From Clostridiales bacterium (GTDB lineage Bacteria > Bacillota > Clostridia > Christensenellales > CAG-138), in assembly GCA_004558825.1 (NCBI GenBank), contig SFDB01000001.1, positions 62,001 to 126,000 on the forward strand: a stretch of DNA of 64,000 nt. Reading direction: 5' to 3'. A program made the translations under genes and the position numbers. Each line of letters opens with the position of its first letter. Within the stretch, counting starts at the first letter, position 1. This document shows positions 16,887 through 25,915 of the stretch, in pieces. The notes beneath the pieces are model-generated. The model was not told where the DNA came from. It searched no databases and saw nothing but the letters and a program-made list of their open reading frames with translations.

Positions 16887-18178
16887 ACTCTTTCCCCCAT
16901 AATGTCATATTCCATGGCTCGTGTGAGCCTAACGTCAGTGTAGTCTCCTTCGCGCAGCCCGCCGCCGCTCGGTACGATTATGAAGCCGTCGGTATCCGGC
17001 GCTTCGGCGTATGAGCGGCAATATGCGGTATCGCCCTGCGTATATTCGACCACGACGCGCTCGACTTTACCAAGCCGCGCCTTGTTCAGCGCAAGCGATA
17101 TGCCCATCTGCTGTTCGTACAGCCGCTTGAGCCGCTCCTGCTTTACCTCATCGCTTATCTGATTCTCAAACTCCGCCGCCGGCGTATTATCCTCCGGCGA
17201 ATACGCGAACGCTCCAAGCCTGTCAAACGGGTTTTCGCGGAAGAAAGTCATAAGCTCCTCAAACTGTCCCTCCGTCTCGCCCGGAAAACCAACTATCGCC
17301 GTCGAACGCAGTATAAATCCCGGATGCGCCGCGCGTATGTATTTAACCGTGTTCTCGATATGCTCCCGAGTGCCGCGTCTGTTCATCCGTTTAAGCACGG
17401 CGTCGTTGATATGCTGTATTGGCATATCTATATAGTTTGCGATTTTCTCGTTGGCGGCTATAGTGTCGATAAGCTCCCTCGTCACGGTATCAGGATATGT
17501 GTAAAGAAGATAAATCATCTCTATGCCGTCTATCTTCGAAAGCTCCGTCAAAAGCTCCGCCGTCATCGGCTTCCCATATATGTCCGTTCCGTAGCCGGTC
17601 GTATCCTGCGCTATAACCGTCAGCTCCTTAACTCCGCGTGAGACAAGCTCCCTTGCCTCGGCAATCAGTTTCTCCATCGGCACACTCCTTCTCCCGCCGC
17701 GTATCAGCGGTATGGCGCAGTATGTGCAGCGATTGTCGCATCCGTCGGCGATACGCAAAAAGGCTCTGAAGCTCGGCGTTGTAAGCACGCGTCCGTATCC
17801 CGTCCGGGCACACAGAGATTTGCCTGCGCGCTTCGCAAGCTCCTCCGCAAGCCTTTCATATTCATTCACGCCCGCAAATATATCCACCTCGGGCATCTCA
17901 TCTCTGAGCTCGTTCCTGTAGCGCTGGCTCAGACAGCCTGTCATCACGAGCAGCTTGCAGCGTCCCGTCTCCTTGTATTGGGCCATTTCGAGCGCCGTGT
18001 TTATGGAATCCTGCTTTGCTTCGTTTATAAAGCCGCAGGTATTCACGATTATCACATCGGCCGCCTTCGGATCCTGAACGAGCTTAAATCCCGCACTTTT
18101 CAAGTATCCGAGCAGCACCTCGGAATCTACTCTGTTTTTGGAGCATCCGAGCGATACCATTCCCACGTTCTCAATCAT
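16883..18178 (-). CDS. rimO: Ribosomal protein S12 (Asp89) methylthiotransferase RimO
   Basis: 431 aa from the ATG at 18178 (GGGAGG 10 nt upstream); a longer reading to 18259 would run deep into ftsK with an unrelated N-terminus. The MTTase N-terminal domain starts MVSLGCSKNRVDSE, the radical SAM motif CDNRCTYC is near residue 130, and a TRAM domain closes the protein. It adds a methylthio group to Asp89 of ribosomal protein S12. SLGCSKNRVDSE is typical of RimO rather than MiaB. It overlaps ftsK by 8 nt and pgsA by 4 nt. Confidence 0.95.
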   Translation of the reverse strand: MIENVGMVSLGCSKNRVDSEVLLGYLKSAGFKLVQDPKAADVIIVNTCGFINEAKQDSINTALEMAQYKETGRCKLLVMTGCLSQRYRNELRDEMPEVDIFAGVNEYERLAEELAKRAGKSLCARTGYGRVLTTPSFRAFLRIADGCDNRCTYCAIPLIRGGRRSVPMEKLIAEARELVSRGVKELTVIAQDTTGYGTDIYGKPMTAELLTELSKIDGIEMIYLLYTYPDTVTRELIDTIAANEKIANYIDMPIQHINDAVLKRMNRRGTREHIENTVKYIRAAHPGFILRSTAIVGFPGETEGQFEELMTFFRENPFDRLGAFAYSPEDNTPAAEFENQISDEVKQERLKRLYEQQMGISLALNKARLGKVERVVVEYTQGDTAYCRSYAEAPDTDGFIIVPSGGGLREGDYTDVRLTRAMEYDIMGERV

Positions 18179-20789
18179 CGGACGATTCGCCTCCCGCGCC
18201 GAACATCTGCTCGTATTCCTCCTGCGTGATAAGTATTTTTCGCGGCTTGCTCCCTTCATAGCCGCTTATTATCTTCTTTTGATCCATTATATCTATAAGT
18301 CTTGCGGCGCGTGCGTAGCCGACGCGCAGACGTCTCTGTATCAGCGAAATCGAAGCCACGCCCGTTTCTATGCATACTCGAACAGCTTCGCCGAGAAGCT
18401 CGTCCTCCTGCTTGCCGTTGCCGTGCGTCGGCGCATTCTCCTGTTGCTGCGCCACAAGCTCATCGAGCGACGTTTCAGCGAACGATGCACCCATGTTAAG
18501 CTCATTGAAGAAATTCGTCACCGCCTCAACCTCCTCGTCGGAAACGAACGCCGCCTGCGCCCTTATGGGTTTGTTTGCTCCGTTCGCATGGAAGAGCATG
18601 TCGCCCTTGCCAAGAAGCTTTTCCGCGCCGGTCGAGTCCATTATTATTCGCGACTCAAGACCCGATGAAACGGCCAGCGCTATCCTTGACGGTATGTTCG
18701 CCTTAATGAGGCCGGTGATTATGTCTGCGCGCGGGCTTTGCGTTGCAACGATAAGATGAATGCCCGAAGCGCGGCCGAGCTGCGCTATGCGGCATATCGA
18801 ATCCTCAACATCCTTCGCAGCAACCATCATGAGGTCCGCCAGCTCATCAATGATTATCACGAGCTTCGGCAGCTTCTCGCCTTCATCCTCTTGCAGGACG
18901 TTATACCGGGATATTTCCCTCGCGTTCGCCTGCGCCATCTTCGCATAGCGCGTCTCCATTTCGCGGACGGCCCATTTCAGCGCTCCTGCGGCTTTCTTTG
19001 GCTCCGTTACGACCGGCACCATCAGATGCGGCAACGATGCGAACATCTTCATTTCGACCACCTTCGGGTCGATAAGTATCATCTGGACGTCCTTTGGCTT
19101 GGCATGGTACGCCATGCTTATTATGATGTCGTTTATGCATACGCTTTTGCCCGAGCCCGTCTGACCCGCTATCAAAAGGTGCGGCATTTTATCAAGGTCC
19201 GCTACAAGAGGATATCCTGCTATATCCTTGCCTATCGCGAAAGTAATCGCTGATTTCGCCGACCTGAACTCGTCCGACTCAACAATGTCCCTGAGGCGCA
19301 CCATGCTCGTATTTGAGTTCGGTATTTCAAGCCCAATCGCGGATTTTCCCGGTATGGGCGCCTCTATCCTGACCCTCGGCGCGGCGAGCGCGAGCGCTAT
19401 ATCGTCCGAAAGCGATGTTATCCTGCTCACCCTTACGCCCCTGTCCGGCTGAATCTCAAAGCGCGTTATGACAGGGCCTACGCTGACATTCACTATCTTC
19501 GCCTCTACATTGAAGCTCTTCAGTGTTTCTATCAAAAGCTTGCCCTTCTCGGCGGGCGATTCGGCCGTGTTATACGTTTCCTCAGACTGTTTAAGAAGCG
19601 ACAGCGGCGGAAACTGATAATCTATGGCCTCCTGCGGTATGCTCTGCATCATAAGCTCGTCGTCCGCTTCCGCTGTTTCAGGCGCTTCATATGCAGGCGC
19701 TTCAGACTCCGCATGCATGGCGGAAGCATATTCCGTCCCGTACACAGTCGCATTCTCTACACGCTCCACCGCCTTCTCGGCGTTTTTGTCCGTCAAGACG
19801 GGGTCGCATTCCTTCGCCGTGCGCAGTTTCGCCGTCTTTTGCTCCTTCTCATTCGGCTCGAGCAGCTTTTCCGCATCGGGAGCTTTTTCCTGCTCCTTCG
19901 CCGCCGCTACGGCCTCATCGAGCAGCGCGTCTATACTGTTTTTGCCGGCTGACCTGTTCTCACTGTGCGCGCCCTTGGCGATTACGCCCTTTTCGGGAAG
20001 CAGTGAAAGCCCGCCGTCGTCCTTTTTGCGTTTGCCGCCTCCGGATACAGTTATGTCCGCAGGCATGTCATTTTTATTTTCGGCTTCGTGCGCTTTCGTA
20101 CGGGCTTTGAGTGCGTCGTCTATAATCAAATCGCTTTCGCGCCGCCGTTTTGTGGCGTTCTTTGCCTCGTACGACTCCATTCTGTCGTCCCTGCGGTGTT
20201 TCTCGCTTACGTCCTTTACGGAGAATTTTGTGAGCAATATAAGTGTCACGAGTATCGCAGCGATAAAGAATACATACGCACCCGCTTCGCCTATGAGCAG
20301 CAGTATCACATATGTTAATACAGAGCCCAGAAGGCCGCCGCCTGTGCGCTGCGAAACTCCGAGCGAATACGCTTCCTTATAGTAGTCGAGCGCCTTTACC
20401 TGGCTCGGATAGCACGGATTTATTATAAGATGGAGCAGCGACAGCAGTGTTACGAGCAAAAGAAGGCCCATGAGCGTCGATTTTGCCGTCACGTCCTCGC
20501 CCATCGGCAGCACAAGCATCATGCCGAAAGCCATTACGATAAACGGCAGCAGGTAGCCGCCGACGCCTAAGACACCGAAAATTCCCTTTTGCATGGCCGT
20601 TCCGACCACGCCTGTCGCGTCTGAAAGTATGCCCACGGCCAAAAATACGCCGAGCGCTATAAGACACACGGCGGCGGCGGTGCGCTTGGCGCGTTTATCG
20701 CGTTCCATGCGTTCCTTTTTTGCCCGCGCCTGTGCGCTCGATGCTTTTTTGCGATCAGATGTTCGACCGCTTCCCTTCTTTGCCGCCAT
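18171..20789 (-). CDS. ftsK: DNA translocase FtsK/SpoIIIE
   Basis: 872 aa. The N-terminal basic tail is followed by about four TM helices (residues 35-190), a low-complexity acidic linker (about 200-400), the alpha/beta motor domain with Walker A AGQTGSGKS near residue 545 and Walker B VIIIDELADLM, and a C-terminal gamma winged helix (about 805-865) that reads KOPS/SRS sites. It pumps chromosomal DNA through the division or sporulation septum. The ATG at 20789 has a GGAG site, and a TATAAT-like -10 lies at 20822-20827. It leads the ftsK-rimO-pgsA-cinA-recA string. Confidence 0.95.
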   Translation of the reverse strand: MAAKKGSGRTSDRKKASSAQARAKKERMERDKRAKRTAAAVCLIALGVFLAVGILSDATGVVGTAMQKGIFGVLGVGGYLLPFIVMAFGMMLVLPMGEDVTAKSTLMGLLLLVTLLSLLHLIINPCYPSQVKALDYYKEAYSLGVSQRTGGGLLGSVLTYVILLLIGEAGAYVFFIAAILVTLILLTKFSVKDVSEKHRRDDRMESYEAKNATKRRRESDLIIDDALKARTKAHEAENKNDMPADITVSGGGKRKKDDGGLSLLPEKGVIAKGAHSENRSAGKNSIDALLDEAVAAAKEQEKAPDAEKLLEPNEKEQKTAKLRTAKECDPVLTDKNAEKAVERVENATVYGTEYASAMHAESEAPAYEAPETAEADDELMMQSIPQEAIDYQFPPLSLLKQSEETYNTAESPAEKGKLLIETLKSFNVEAKIVNVSVGPVITRFEIQPDRGVRVSRITSLSDDIALALAAPRVRIEAPIPGKSAIGLEIPNSNTSMVRLRDIVESDEFRSAKSAITFAIGKDIAGYPLVADLDKMPHLLIAGQTGSGKSVCINDIIISMAYHAKPKDVQMILIDPKVVEMKMFASLPHLMVPVVTEPKKAAGALKWAVREMETRYAKMAQANAREISRYNVLQEDEGEKLPKLVIIIDELADLMMVAAKDVEDSICRIAQLGRASGIHLIVATQSPRADIITGLIKANIPSRIALAVSSGLESRIIMDSTGAEKLLGKGDMLFHANGANKPIRAQAAFVSDEEVEAVTNFFNELNMGASFAETSLDELVAQQQENAPTHGNGKQEDELLGEAVRVCIETGVASISLIQRRLRVGYARAARLIDIMDQKKIISGYEGSKPRKILITQEEYEQMFGAGGESSDD

Positions 20790-20878
20790 TTGTTATCTCC
20801 GATGAATGTATATTTATATGTATTATAACCTATTGCTACGCAAAAAGAAAGGTTTTTATTCGAACAAACGTTTCTTTT

Positions 20879-22339
20879 TTAATACGCACCTCGTATGTCG
20901 TCAAGCAGTTCGCCGTCTATACTTAGCATTTCGCATATTTTCAGTGCGTCCTGCGGCACGGGACATTCGCCGTCCATCTCCTCGAGCCTGTAATCCATGC
21001 AGTCCTCGATTACGCTTACGCCGCTTTCGCCGCGCGCGGCTATCCTTTCTTTCATAAGGCGCTCATCTATGTTTTTCAGGCCGACTACGCGGTAATGTTT
21101 TGTTGCGAACTGCGCTACGCCGTCATAATGCGTCGTAAGCACGCTCACCGCATTCAAGCGCGATAAGCTTTTGACAGTGCCCTGCACAATGCGCGCCCCC
21201 TCGTCGGGATTCGTGCCGCGCGCAAGCTCGTCAAGTATTATCAGCGACCGCCTCTCGCCGCGCGAAAGCTCTACCGTCTTGCTCAGCTCGACTATCTCCG
21301 CCCCGAAGCTCGAAAGGCCTCTGCGCGAATCCTCCATATCCTCGGCGACTATATGCATTCCGTCAAAATACGGTATTTTCGCGCTCTTTGCAAACACATA
21401 CATGCCGCAGTGTGCAAGCAGCACGTTTAACGCCGCCGTTTTCATCGACACGCTCTTTCCGCCCATGTTTGCGCCCGTTATGACAGTCGTCCCGCGCTCA
21501 AAGCGCACGGAAACGGGCATAAACCTTTTTCCTCTCGACTCAAGCGCTTCGGCTATCATCGGATTCGTCATGCCCACAAGCTCGACGCTTTCGCCGCCGA
21601 GGCTCGGCTTCGCCGCGTTAAAGCGCATTGCAAGTCTTGCGCGCGCAATCGTGAAATCGAGCCTGCCTATGCCGTCTATATATCTTTCAATCGTTTTGAC
21701 ATGCGGCTCGAGCCGTGTCGTTATCTCGCGCCGTATTCTCGCCTCCTCTTCCTGTTCCCGCGCCGCAATTACAGTCCTTTCGGCCCTTAGGCGCTCCGCT
21801 TCGGAGGCGCTGCCGCTCATGCGTATTTTTAATTCGATGCCTCGTTTTTCGTCTCTTATCCGTTTAAGCGCGTCTGACATCCTGTCGCTTATCATGAACG
21901 TCGCCGTGCGCGTTCCATCGCAATCGAGAATATCGAGCGCCTCCGTATCGGCCGCTATCTCTATGCCGCTAAACCGAGCCGCTTCGTTAAGACGCGCATA
22001 GACCGGCGCTATCCGCTCAAGCTGGAGTAGAAAGCGTTTGAGTTCAAACAGCTCCACGTCGTCGAGCGAAGCCTCCCTCATGTGAGACAGCGTCTTTCGT
22101 ATATCCTTCATGGTCATCATCGTTCGTTCAATAAGCGAATAATCATGCTTGAAATCAGCAAAAGTCGCAATCGCTCGCCCCACATTGTTGAGCTCCGTCT
22201 CAAGCTCGTCGGCGGACGCCTCATCGTAAACAGGTGGTTTCTTTATATACTCCGCCCCATACGGCGAATCTGCCTCCATCATGTCAAAAACGAAGCGGAA
22301 TCCGATGCTCGCCTTGCTTTCAAAATCGATATCTATCAT
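20879..22339 (-). CDS. kamC: Probable lysine 5,6-aminomutase reactivase ATPase (MutS-like)
   Basis: 486 aa with the C-terminal half of a MutS-type ATPase: Walker A GANMGGKS at residues 289-296, Walker B LIILDELARGTNPDEG near 365, and a coiled coil about 155-205. The mismatch-recognition domains of MutS and the Smr/KOW parts of MutS2 are absent. This architecture next to a KamB-like gene fits KamC, the ATPase partner that reactivates lysine 5,6-aminomutase after loss of its cobalamin radical. The 4-nt overlap with the upstream kamB supports a complex. The role in DNA repair suggested by the fold is unlikely here. Identity rests on recollection of the family and on context. Confidence 0.78.
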   Translation of the reverse strand: MIDIDFESKASIGFRFVFDMMEADSPYGAEYIKKPPVYDEASADELETELNNVGRAIATFADFKHDYSLIERTMMTMKDIRKTLSHMREASLDDVELFELKRFLLQLERIAPVYARLNEAARFSGIEIAADTEALDILDCDGTRTATFMISDRMSDALKRIRDEKRGIELKIRMSGSASEAERLRAERTVIAAREQEEEARIRREITTRLEPHVKTIERYIDGIGRLDFTIARARLAMRFNAAKPSLGGESVELVGMTNPMIAEALESRGKRFMPVSVRFERGTTVITGANMGGKSVSMKTAALNVLLAHCGMYVFAKSAKIPYFDGMHIVAEDMEDSRRGLSSFGAEIVELSKTVELSRGERRSLIILDELARGTNPDEGARIVQGTVKSLSRLNAVSVLTTHYDGVAQFATKHYRVVGLKNIDERLMKERIAARGESGVSVIEDCMDYRLEEMDGECPVPQDALKICEMLSIDGELLDDIRGAY

Positions 22340-23337
22340 TTTTCGGCCTCCATGACATTTATCACGCTGACATTCACAGCAGCGCTCATTTTATCGAAGA
22401 GCTCGCGCTTGTCAAAATCGTTTCCGTACGCGCTTATCGGGTTGACCGTAACGGCGCAGAGCTTCGTCGTCTCGAGCACGTCGAATTTCGCGCCGCGCAT
22501 TAAAAGCTTTTCATATACGCCGCGCGATATCAAAAGCTTGCTGCCGTCCTCCGCCGTAATCCGCAGTCCTGTAATGTCCGCCCCGCTCGAAATAAGCGGC
22601 TTCACACGCGCATCTGTCACCGCGCCGCGCAGAAGAAGTCCCTTCGCCCTTGCGCGGCGTCTGCCCGACACCGCCTCCAATATTGTTTCTTGCCCGCTCG
22701 TCGCCGTTATTTCTCCGTTTACGTCGCAAACCGTCATTCGTTCCTTATACTCGTCGCCCCATATCTCGGTTTTGCTTAACGACAGAAGCGTGCATGCAAA
22801 GCTCGTATCCGCGACCACCTCGTCTATGTTCGGCGAATACGATGCACCCGTGCAAAGCACTGCGGCGTCGCTGACGGCAGGCGCGCAAAGCGATTTTCGG
22901 CTCAGCGCACCGTCAATATACACCCTTTCGCAGCCGTGTTCAAAAAATACAGCGTTCAGCGCCTTAAGCTGGCTCGTCATCGACGGACCCGCAAGCTGCA
23001 CGCTGCCGTCGCTTTCCGTCCGCACCATCACCACCTCGCCGAGCGGCGTACTTATGCCCGTCGTGTCAAGTATCCGATTGGTTGTGTCTCCGAGCCGAAG
23101 CATCGCAGACGCGGTTGCTATGACCGTTCCCCTGAGCACATAGATTCCCGGCTTGTGCGTCTTCGTGACGACGTCTACGCTCTCCCCATCCCTGCCTATG
23201 GACGTCAGTCCGAGCGTTCCGCCATGCTTGCCGTTTTCACGGATAAGCGCGTTCATCGCCGTCGTTTTTCCCGCGTTTTTGCACATTCCTATTACAGACA
23301 GCGTTTTATATTGCCTTGTTATTTCATAGAGAAGCAT
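22336..23337 (-). CDS. kamB: Probable lysine 5,6-aminomutase reactivase subunit KamB
   Basis: 333 aa from the ATG at 23337, chosen for GGGAGG 5 nt upstream; an ATG at 23352 is possible but lacks a site. A P-loop-like motif GMCKNAGKTT is at residues 17-26, followed by GLTSIGRDGE and VVTKTHKPGIYV, which I associate with KamB. The rest is an actin/GTPase-like regulator fold by guess. It is expected to work with KamC on inactivated KamDE. It overlaps the end of eetB by 14 nt and kamC by 4 nt. The kamADE genes are 13 kb away on the same strand. Confidence 0.75.
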   Translation of the reverse strand: MLLYEITRQYKTLSVIGMCKNAGKTTAMNALIRENGKHGGTLGLTSIGRDGESVDVVTKTHKPGIYVLRGTVIATASAMLRLGDTTNRILDTTGISTPLGEVVMVRTESDGSVQLAGPSMTSQLKALNAVFFEHGCERVYIDGALSRKSLCAPAVSDAAVLCTGASYSPNIDEVVADTSFACTLLSLSKTEIWGDEYKERMTVCDVNGEITATSGQETILEAVSGRRRARAKGLLLRGAVTDARVKPLISSGADITGLRITAEDGSKLLISRGVYEKLLMRGAKFDVLETTKLCAVTVNPISAYGNDFDKRELFDKMSAAVNVSVINVMEAEK

Positions 23338-23851
23338 TTTTCCTCCCATCAAACAGGCGTCTCTTTATTATCCATGCGGCAAGCCCGACGCACGCCCCCG
23401 TAGGTATGCTCAAAAGGCCCATCAGCGGAGAATACGCAAGCACCTGTTTGCCGACCAATACCATGCCAATGGCCATTTGCCCCACGTTAAAGCAAAAAGC
23501 GCCCGCGACGCTGACGCCTATGGGCGTAACCATGCCGCGTTTCATGGGTTTCATCAAAAGCGCCGTCACTGCCCAGGACATCGCGCAGCCCGCCGCACTG
23601 TATGCCAATGCCATCGGAGAGCCGCCTAACAAAAGCGTTCCAACAGTGCAGCGTACAGCGGAAACGGCCAGTCCGTCCCATATTGAAAAGCACATCATGG
23701 CCGTAAGCGTAAACACGTTTGCCGCGCCAAGCTTTACGGGTACCCCGGGAACTATCGGCGGCAGCAGGTTTTCGGCATACTGCACCGCAAGTGCCATCGC
23801 GGCCAATACGCCTATCGCCGCAAGTCTTTTTGCCCGTGTCCCTCTCTTCAT
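23324..23851 (-). CDS. eetB: Gx transporter family membrane protein (EetB-like)
   Basis: 175 aa with five or so hydrophobic helices and Gly-rich helix contacts (PGVPVKLGAANVFTL, GTLLLGGSPMALAYSAAG). It belongs to the family long labelled heptaprenyl diphosphate synthase component I (PF07456). In Gram-positive extracellular electron transfer loci the same family is EetB, paired with a NusG-domain-II protein EetA and an ApbE-type FMN transferase, the arrangement seen here. The substrate is not established. It starts inside the eetA stop (ATGA). Confidence 0.7.
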   Translation of the reverse strand: MKRGTRAKRLAAIGVLAAMALAVQYAENLLPPIVPGVPVKLGAANVFTLTAMMCFSIWDGLAVSAVRCTVGTLLLGGSPMALAYSAAGCAMSWAVTALLMKPMKRGMVTPIGVSVAGAFCFNVGQMAIGMVLVGKQVLAYSPLMGLLSIPTGACVGLAAWIIKRRLFDGRKNASL

Positions 23852-24192
23852 CGCGTCACCCCGTCGGGCGCATCGTCGCCGGCTTCAACGCTCACCACAA
23901 GCCTTTTCGGCACGCATATCACAGGCCTTCCCGGCCGCGCATCTCCCATATCGACGCATATTCCGTCGGCGCAGTCGGAATATGCGACATACGCATGGCC
24001 GCCGCCTATTTCTACGGTTGCGCCGTTTACCTCGAGCGTAATATCCTCATAGATACTGCCACTGTATATTAGTTCTCCGTCGCAAATCACAGACACGGTG
24101 TCTCCTTGCCTGCCGACAAGAGGTATAAGGCATAAAAGCGATAAAAGCGCAGCCGCCGCAGCTATAACCATGTCTAGCGCCTTCGGTTTCAT
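23848..24192 (-). CDS. eetA: NusG domain II-containing membrane-anchored protein (EetA-like)
   Basis: 114 aa from the ATG at 24192, which overlaps the apbE stop as ATGA. One N-terminal TM helix (about residues 7-27) is followed by an extracytoplasmic beta domain of the NusG-II type, with CDGELIYSGSIYEDITLEVNG and a CxxxxC pair in SDCADGICVDMG. It is short and lacks an FMN-binding domain. Proteins of this family lie beside ApbE and Gx transporters in clostridia and are called EetA where extracellular electron transfer was studied. Its exact role is unknown; the Cys pair may bind or relay electrons (guess). Confidence 0.65.
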   Translation of the reverse strand: MKPKALDMVIAAAAALLSLLCLIPLVGRQGDTVSVICDGELIYSGSIYEDITLEVNGATVEIGGGHAYVAYSDCADGICVDMGDARPGRPVICVPKRLVVSVEAGDDAPDGVTR

Positions 24193-25148
24193 CCGTTCAC
24201 CCATATCTCCGTGCCGTCGTCCTCGATTATCAGCGCGCACACAGCGTTCTTTTCCGCAAATTCCACGGCTTTCTCCGCGCCCATCACGAACATCGCCGTA
24301 GCGTATGCGTCGGCAAGCATTGAATTTTTGCCGATAACGGTTACGGAGGCTATTCCGCTTCGCGCGGGACATAGCGTTTTCGGGTCGATTATGTGATGAT
24401 ACCTTACGCCGTCGCGCTCAAAAAACCGCTGATAATCTCCTGATGTTACGGCGGCACACGAAACGAGTTCAAGCGTCTCTTTATAGCCGTCGCCGCGCGG
24501 ATCCTGCACGGCTATGCGCCATGGCTCGGAACCTTCTCTCGCGCCCACGGCGTATATGCTGCCGCCCAAGTCGATTATGCCGGTGCATCCGTATTCGTTA
24601 TAGAGCGCATTTAGCTCGTCGGCAGCATAGCCCTTTGCTATCGCGCCAAAATCTATACTCTGCCCTGCGCCAAGGCGCGCCATTTTTCTTTCTTCATCAA
24701 GCTCAACTTCCCTGAAGTCCACAAGCGGCCTTATCTTTTCAAGTTCATACTCGGACGGCAGCGTTTCTCCGCTCATACCGTCCCACGCTTTCATGGCAGC
24801 CGCGACCGTTAGATCAAAAGCGCCGTCCGTAAGCTCGGCCGCCTCCAAGCTTGCCTTTAGCACGCAAAACGCGTCGTCTCCGAGACTTATCCACTCGCCG
24901 TTCGCGCTGTTGAGACGCGAAACATCGCTCCCCTCTATCGTCGCCGAAAGGCATTTCTCAAGCTCCGTAAGCCTTTTTTCGCATGCGTCGATAAGCGCCC
25001 GTGCGCCGTCGCCGTATGCTCGCAGGCTTACGAACGTATCCATATGGAAGCTCGTGCCGCTTGCCTGTTCCTTTTCGGCGCAGCCCGTTAAAAACGCCGC
25101 CGCAAAAGAGCAAGCAAGCAGAAAAAATGCAATCTGCCTTTTCATCAT
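24189..25148 (-). CDS. apbE: FAD:protein FMN transferase, lipoprotein
   Basis: 319 aa. A lipoprotein signal ends in the lipobox LTGC (about residues 20-23), so the enzyme is anchored outside the membrane. The ApbE domain follows, with MDTFVSLRAYG, SIDFGAIAKGYAAD near 168, GGSIYAVG near 190, and the metal-binding HHIIDPKT and TSGDYQRF stretches. It attaches FMN from FAD to Thr/Ser of target flavoproteins. No RnfG/NqrC-like target with the flavinylation motif was seen in the window. It overlaps the DUF2461 gene and eetA by 4 nt each. Confidence 0.92.
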   Translation of the reverse strand: MMKRQIAFFLLACSFAAAFLTGCAEKEQASGTSFHMDTFVSLRAYGDGARALIDACEKRLTELEKCLSATIEGSDVSRLNSANGEWISLGDDAFCVLKASLEAAELTDGAFDLTVAAAMKAWDGMSGETLPSEYELEKIRPLVDFREVELDEERKMARLGAGQSIDFGAIAKGYAADELNALYNEYGCTGIIDLGGSIYAVGAREGSEPWRIAVQDPRGDGYKETLELVSCAAVTSGDYQRFFERDGVRYHHIIDPKTLCPARSGIASVTVIGKNSMLADAYATAMFVMGAEKAVEFAEKNAVCALIIEDDGTEIWVNG

Positions 25149-25831
25149 TCCTGTACCGTCTTTATTGCGCCGTTTATGAACGTATACATCGGACGCATAT
25201 CCGCGGCAGCGTCAAGAAGCTCGTCCTTAAAGCCGGGCATCATAGTGTCCTTAAGGCGCTCGCTCGAAAAGCACCAGCTCATGCTTTTCATATTAAGATA
25301 CGGTCTTATTTCCGCCCGTTCGTTCGGGAATCGGTCGCGCACATAGCTTGTCCCCTCGAGCGTAAACCTCTCAAGCCCTTTGCTGCCCGCAAGCGCCAAA
25401 AACTCGTCGGGCCGCGCTTTTACCGCGCCTCGTATCCTCTTCATGACGTCCGTGTTGGGCGCATACATGCCCATACCGTATCCGTAGCTTTCAGGCGTTA
25501 TTTCAAAATAAATGCAAAAGCCCTCGCTTACCGCAGTGTTCAAATGCCGAAAGCATATCCATGCATGATCTCTGTATAGCGACTTATCGCGTGAAAACCG
25601 TGTATCCCTGCGTATGCGCGACACAACTGTCGTAAGGCGCAGGTTGAATTCCGGATCTATATCCGCCATTGTCGGCACAAGCTCCTCCGCCAGCAGTGTC
25701 AACGGTTCCTTTACGCATGCATAATAGCGCTTCCTGTTCTCCTCGAACCACGCGCGGTCATCGCGGTGAAAGCGTACCTCCATAAGAAAATCATATGTTT
25801 CGGGTGAAAAGCCCTCAAAGCGTTTTTTCAT
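25145..25831 (-). CDS. DUF2461 domain-containing protein
   Basis: 228 aa, matching the DUF2461/TIGR02453 family from the N-terminal F-x-F-L-x-E motif (FLMEVRFHRDDRAWFEENR) and the central RIRRDTRFSRDKSLYRDHAW. The family is widespread and of unknown function; it is soluble and has no signal peptide. It is the first gene after a strong promoter at 25865-25893 and overlaps apbE by 4 nt. Sharing an operon with apbE-eetAB-kamBC is notable but gives no clear function. Confidence 0.85.
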   Translation of the reverse strand: MKKRFEGFSPETYDFLMEVRFHRDDRAWFEENRKRYYACVKEPLTLLAEELVPTMADIDPEFNLRLTTVVSRIRRDTRFSRDKSLYRDHAWICFRHLNTAVSEGFCIYFEITPESYGYGMGMYAPNTDVMKRIRGAVKARPDEFLALAGSKGLERFTLEGTSYVRDRFPNERAEIRPYLNMKSMSWCFSSERLKDTMMPGFKDELLDAAADMRPMYTFINGAIKTVQE

Positions 25832-25864
25832 CGAAAGCCTCCGAGAAAGCGAATCTTTATATAC

Positions 25865-25893
25865 ATTTTATTGCTTTACGCCCTTCTCGTCAA
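25865..25893 (-). promoter_or_regulatory. Promoter of the DUF2461-apbE-eetAB-kamBC operon
   Basis: On the minus strand, -35 TTGACG (25893-25888) and -10 TAAAAT (25870-25865) are separated by 17 nt. It lies directly after the spoIIP stop codon. Confidence 0.7.
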
Positions 25894-25915
25894 TGCATCA
25901 AACGAAAAGCGCCGC

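Noticed and set aside
20879..22339. MutS2 or MutS mismatch-repair protein
   Set aside because: Mismatch-recognition, clamp and Smr domains are missing, and the overlap with a KamB-like gene fits the aminomutase reactivase better.
23324..23851. Heptaprenyl diphosphate synthase component I
   Set aside because: This older family label does not fit a hydrophobic multi-TM protein in an ApbE/NusG-II operon with no component II; a Gx transporter/EetB-like call is better.
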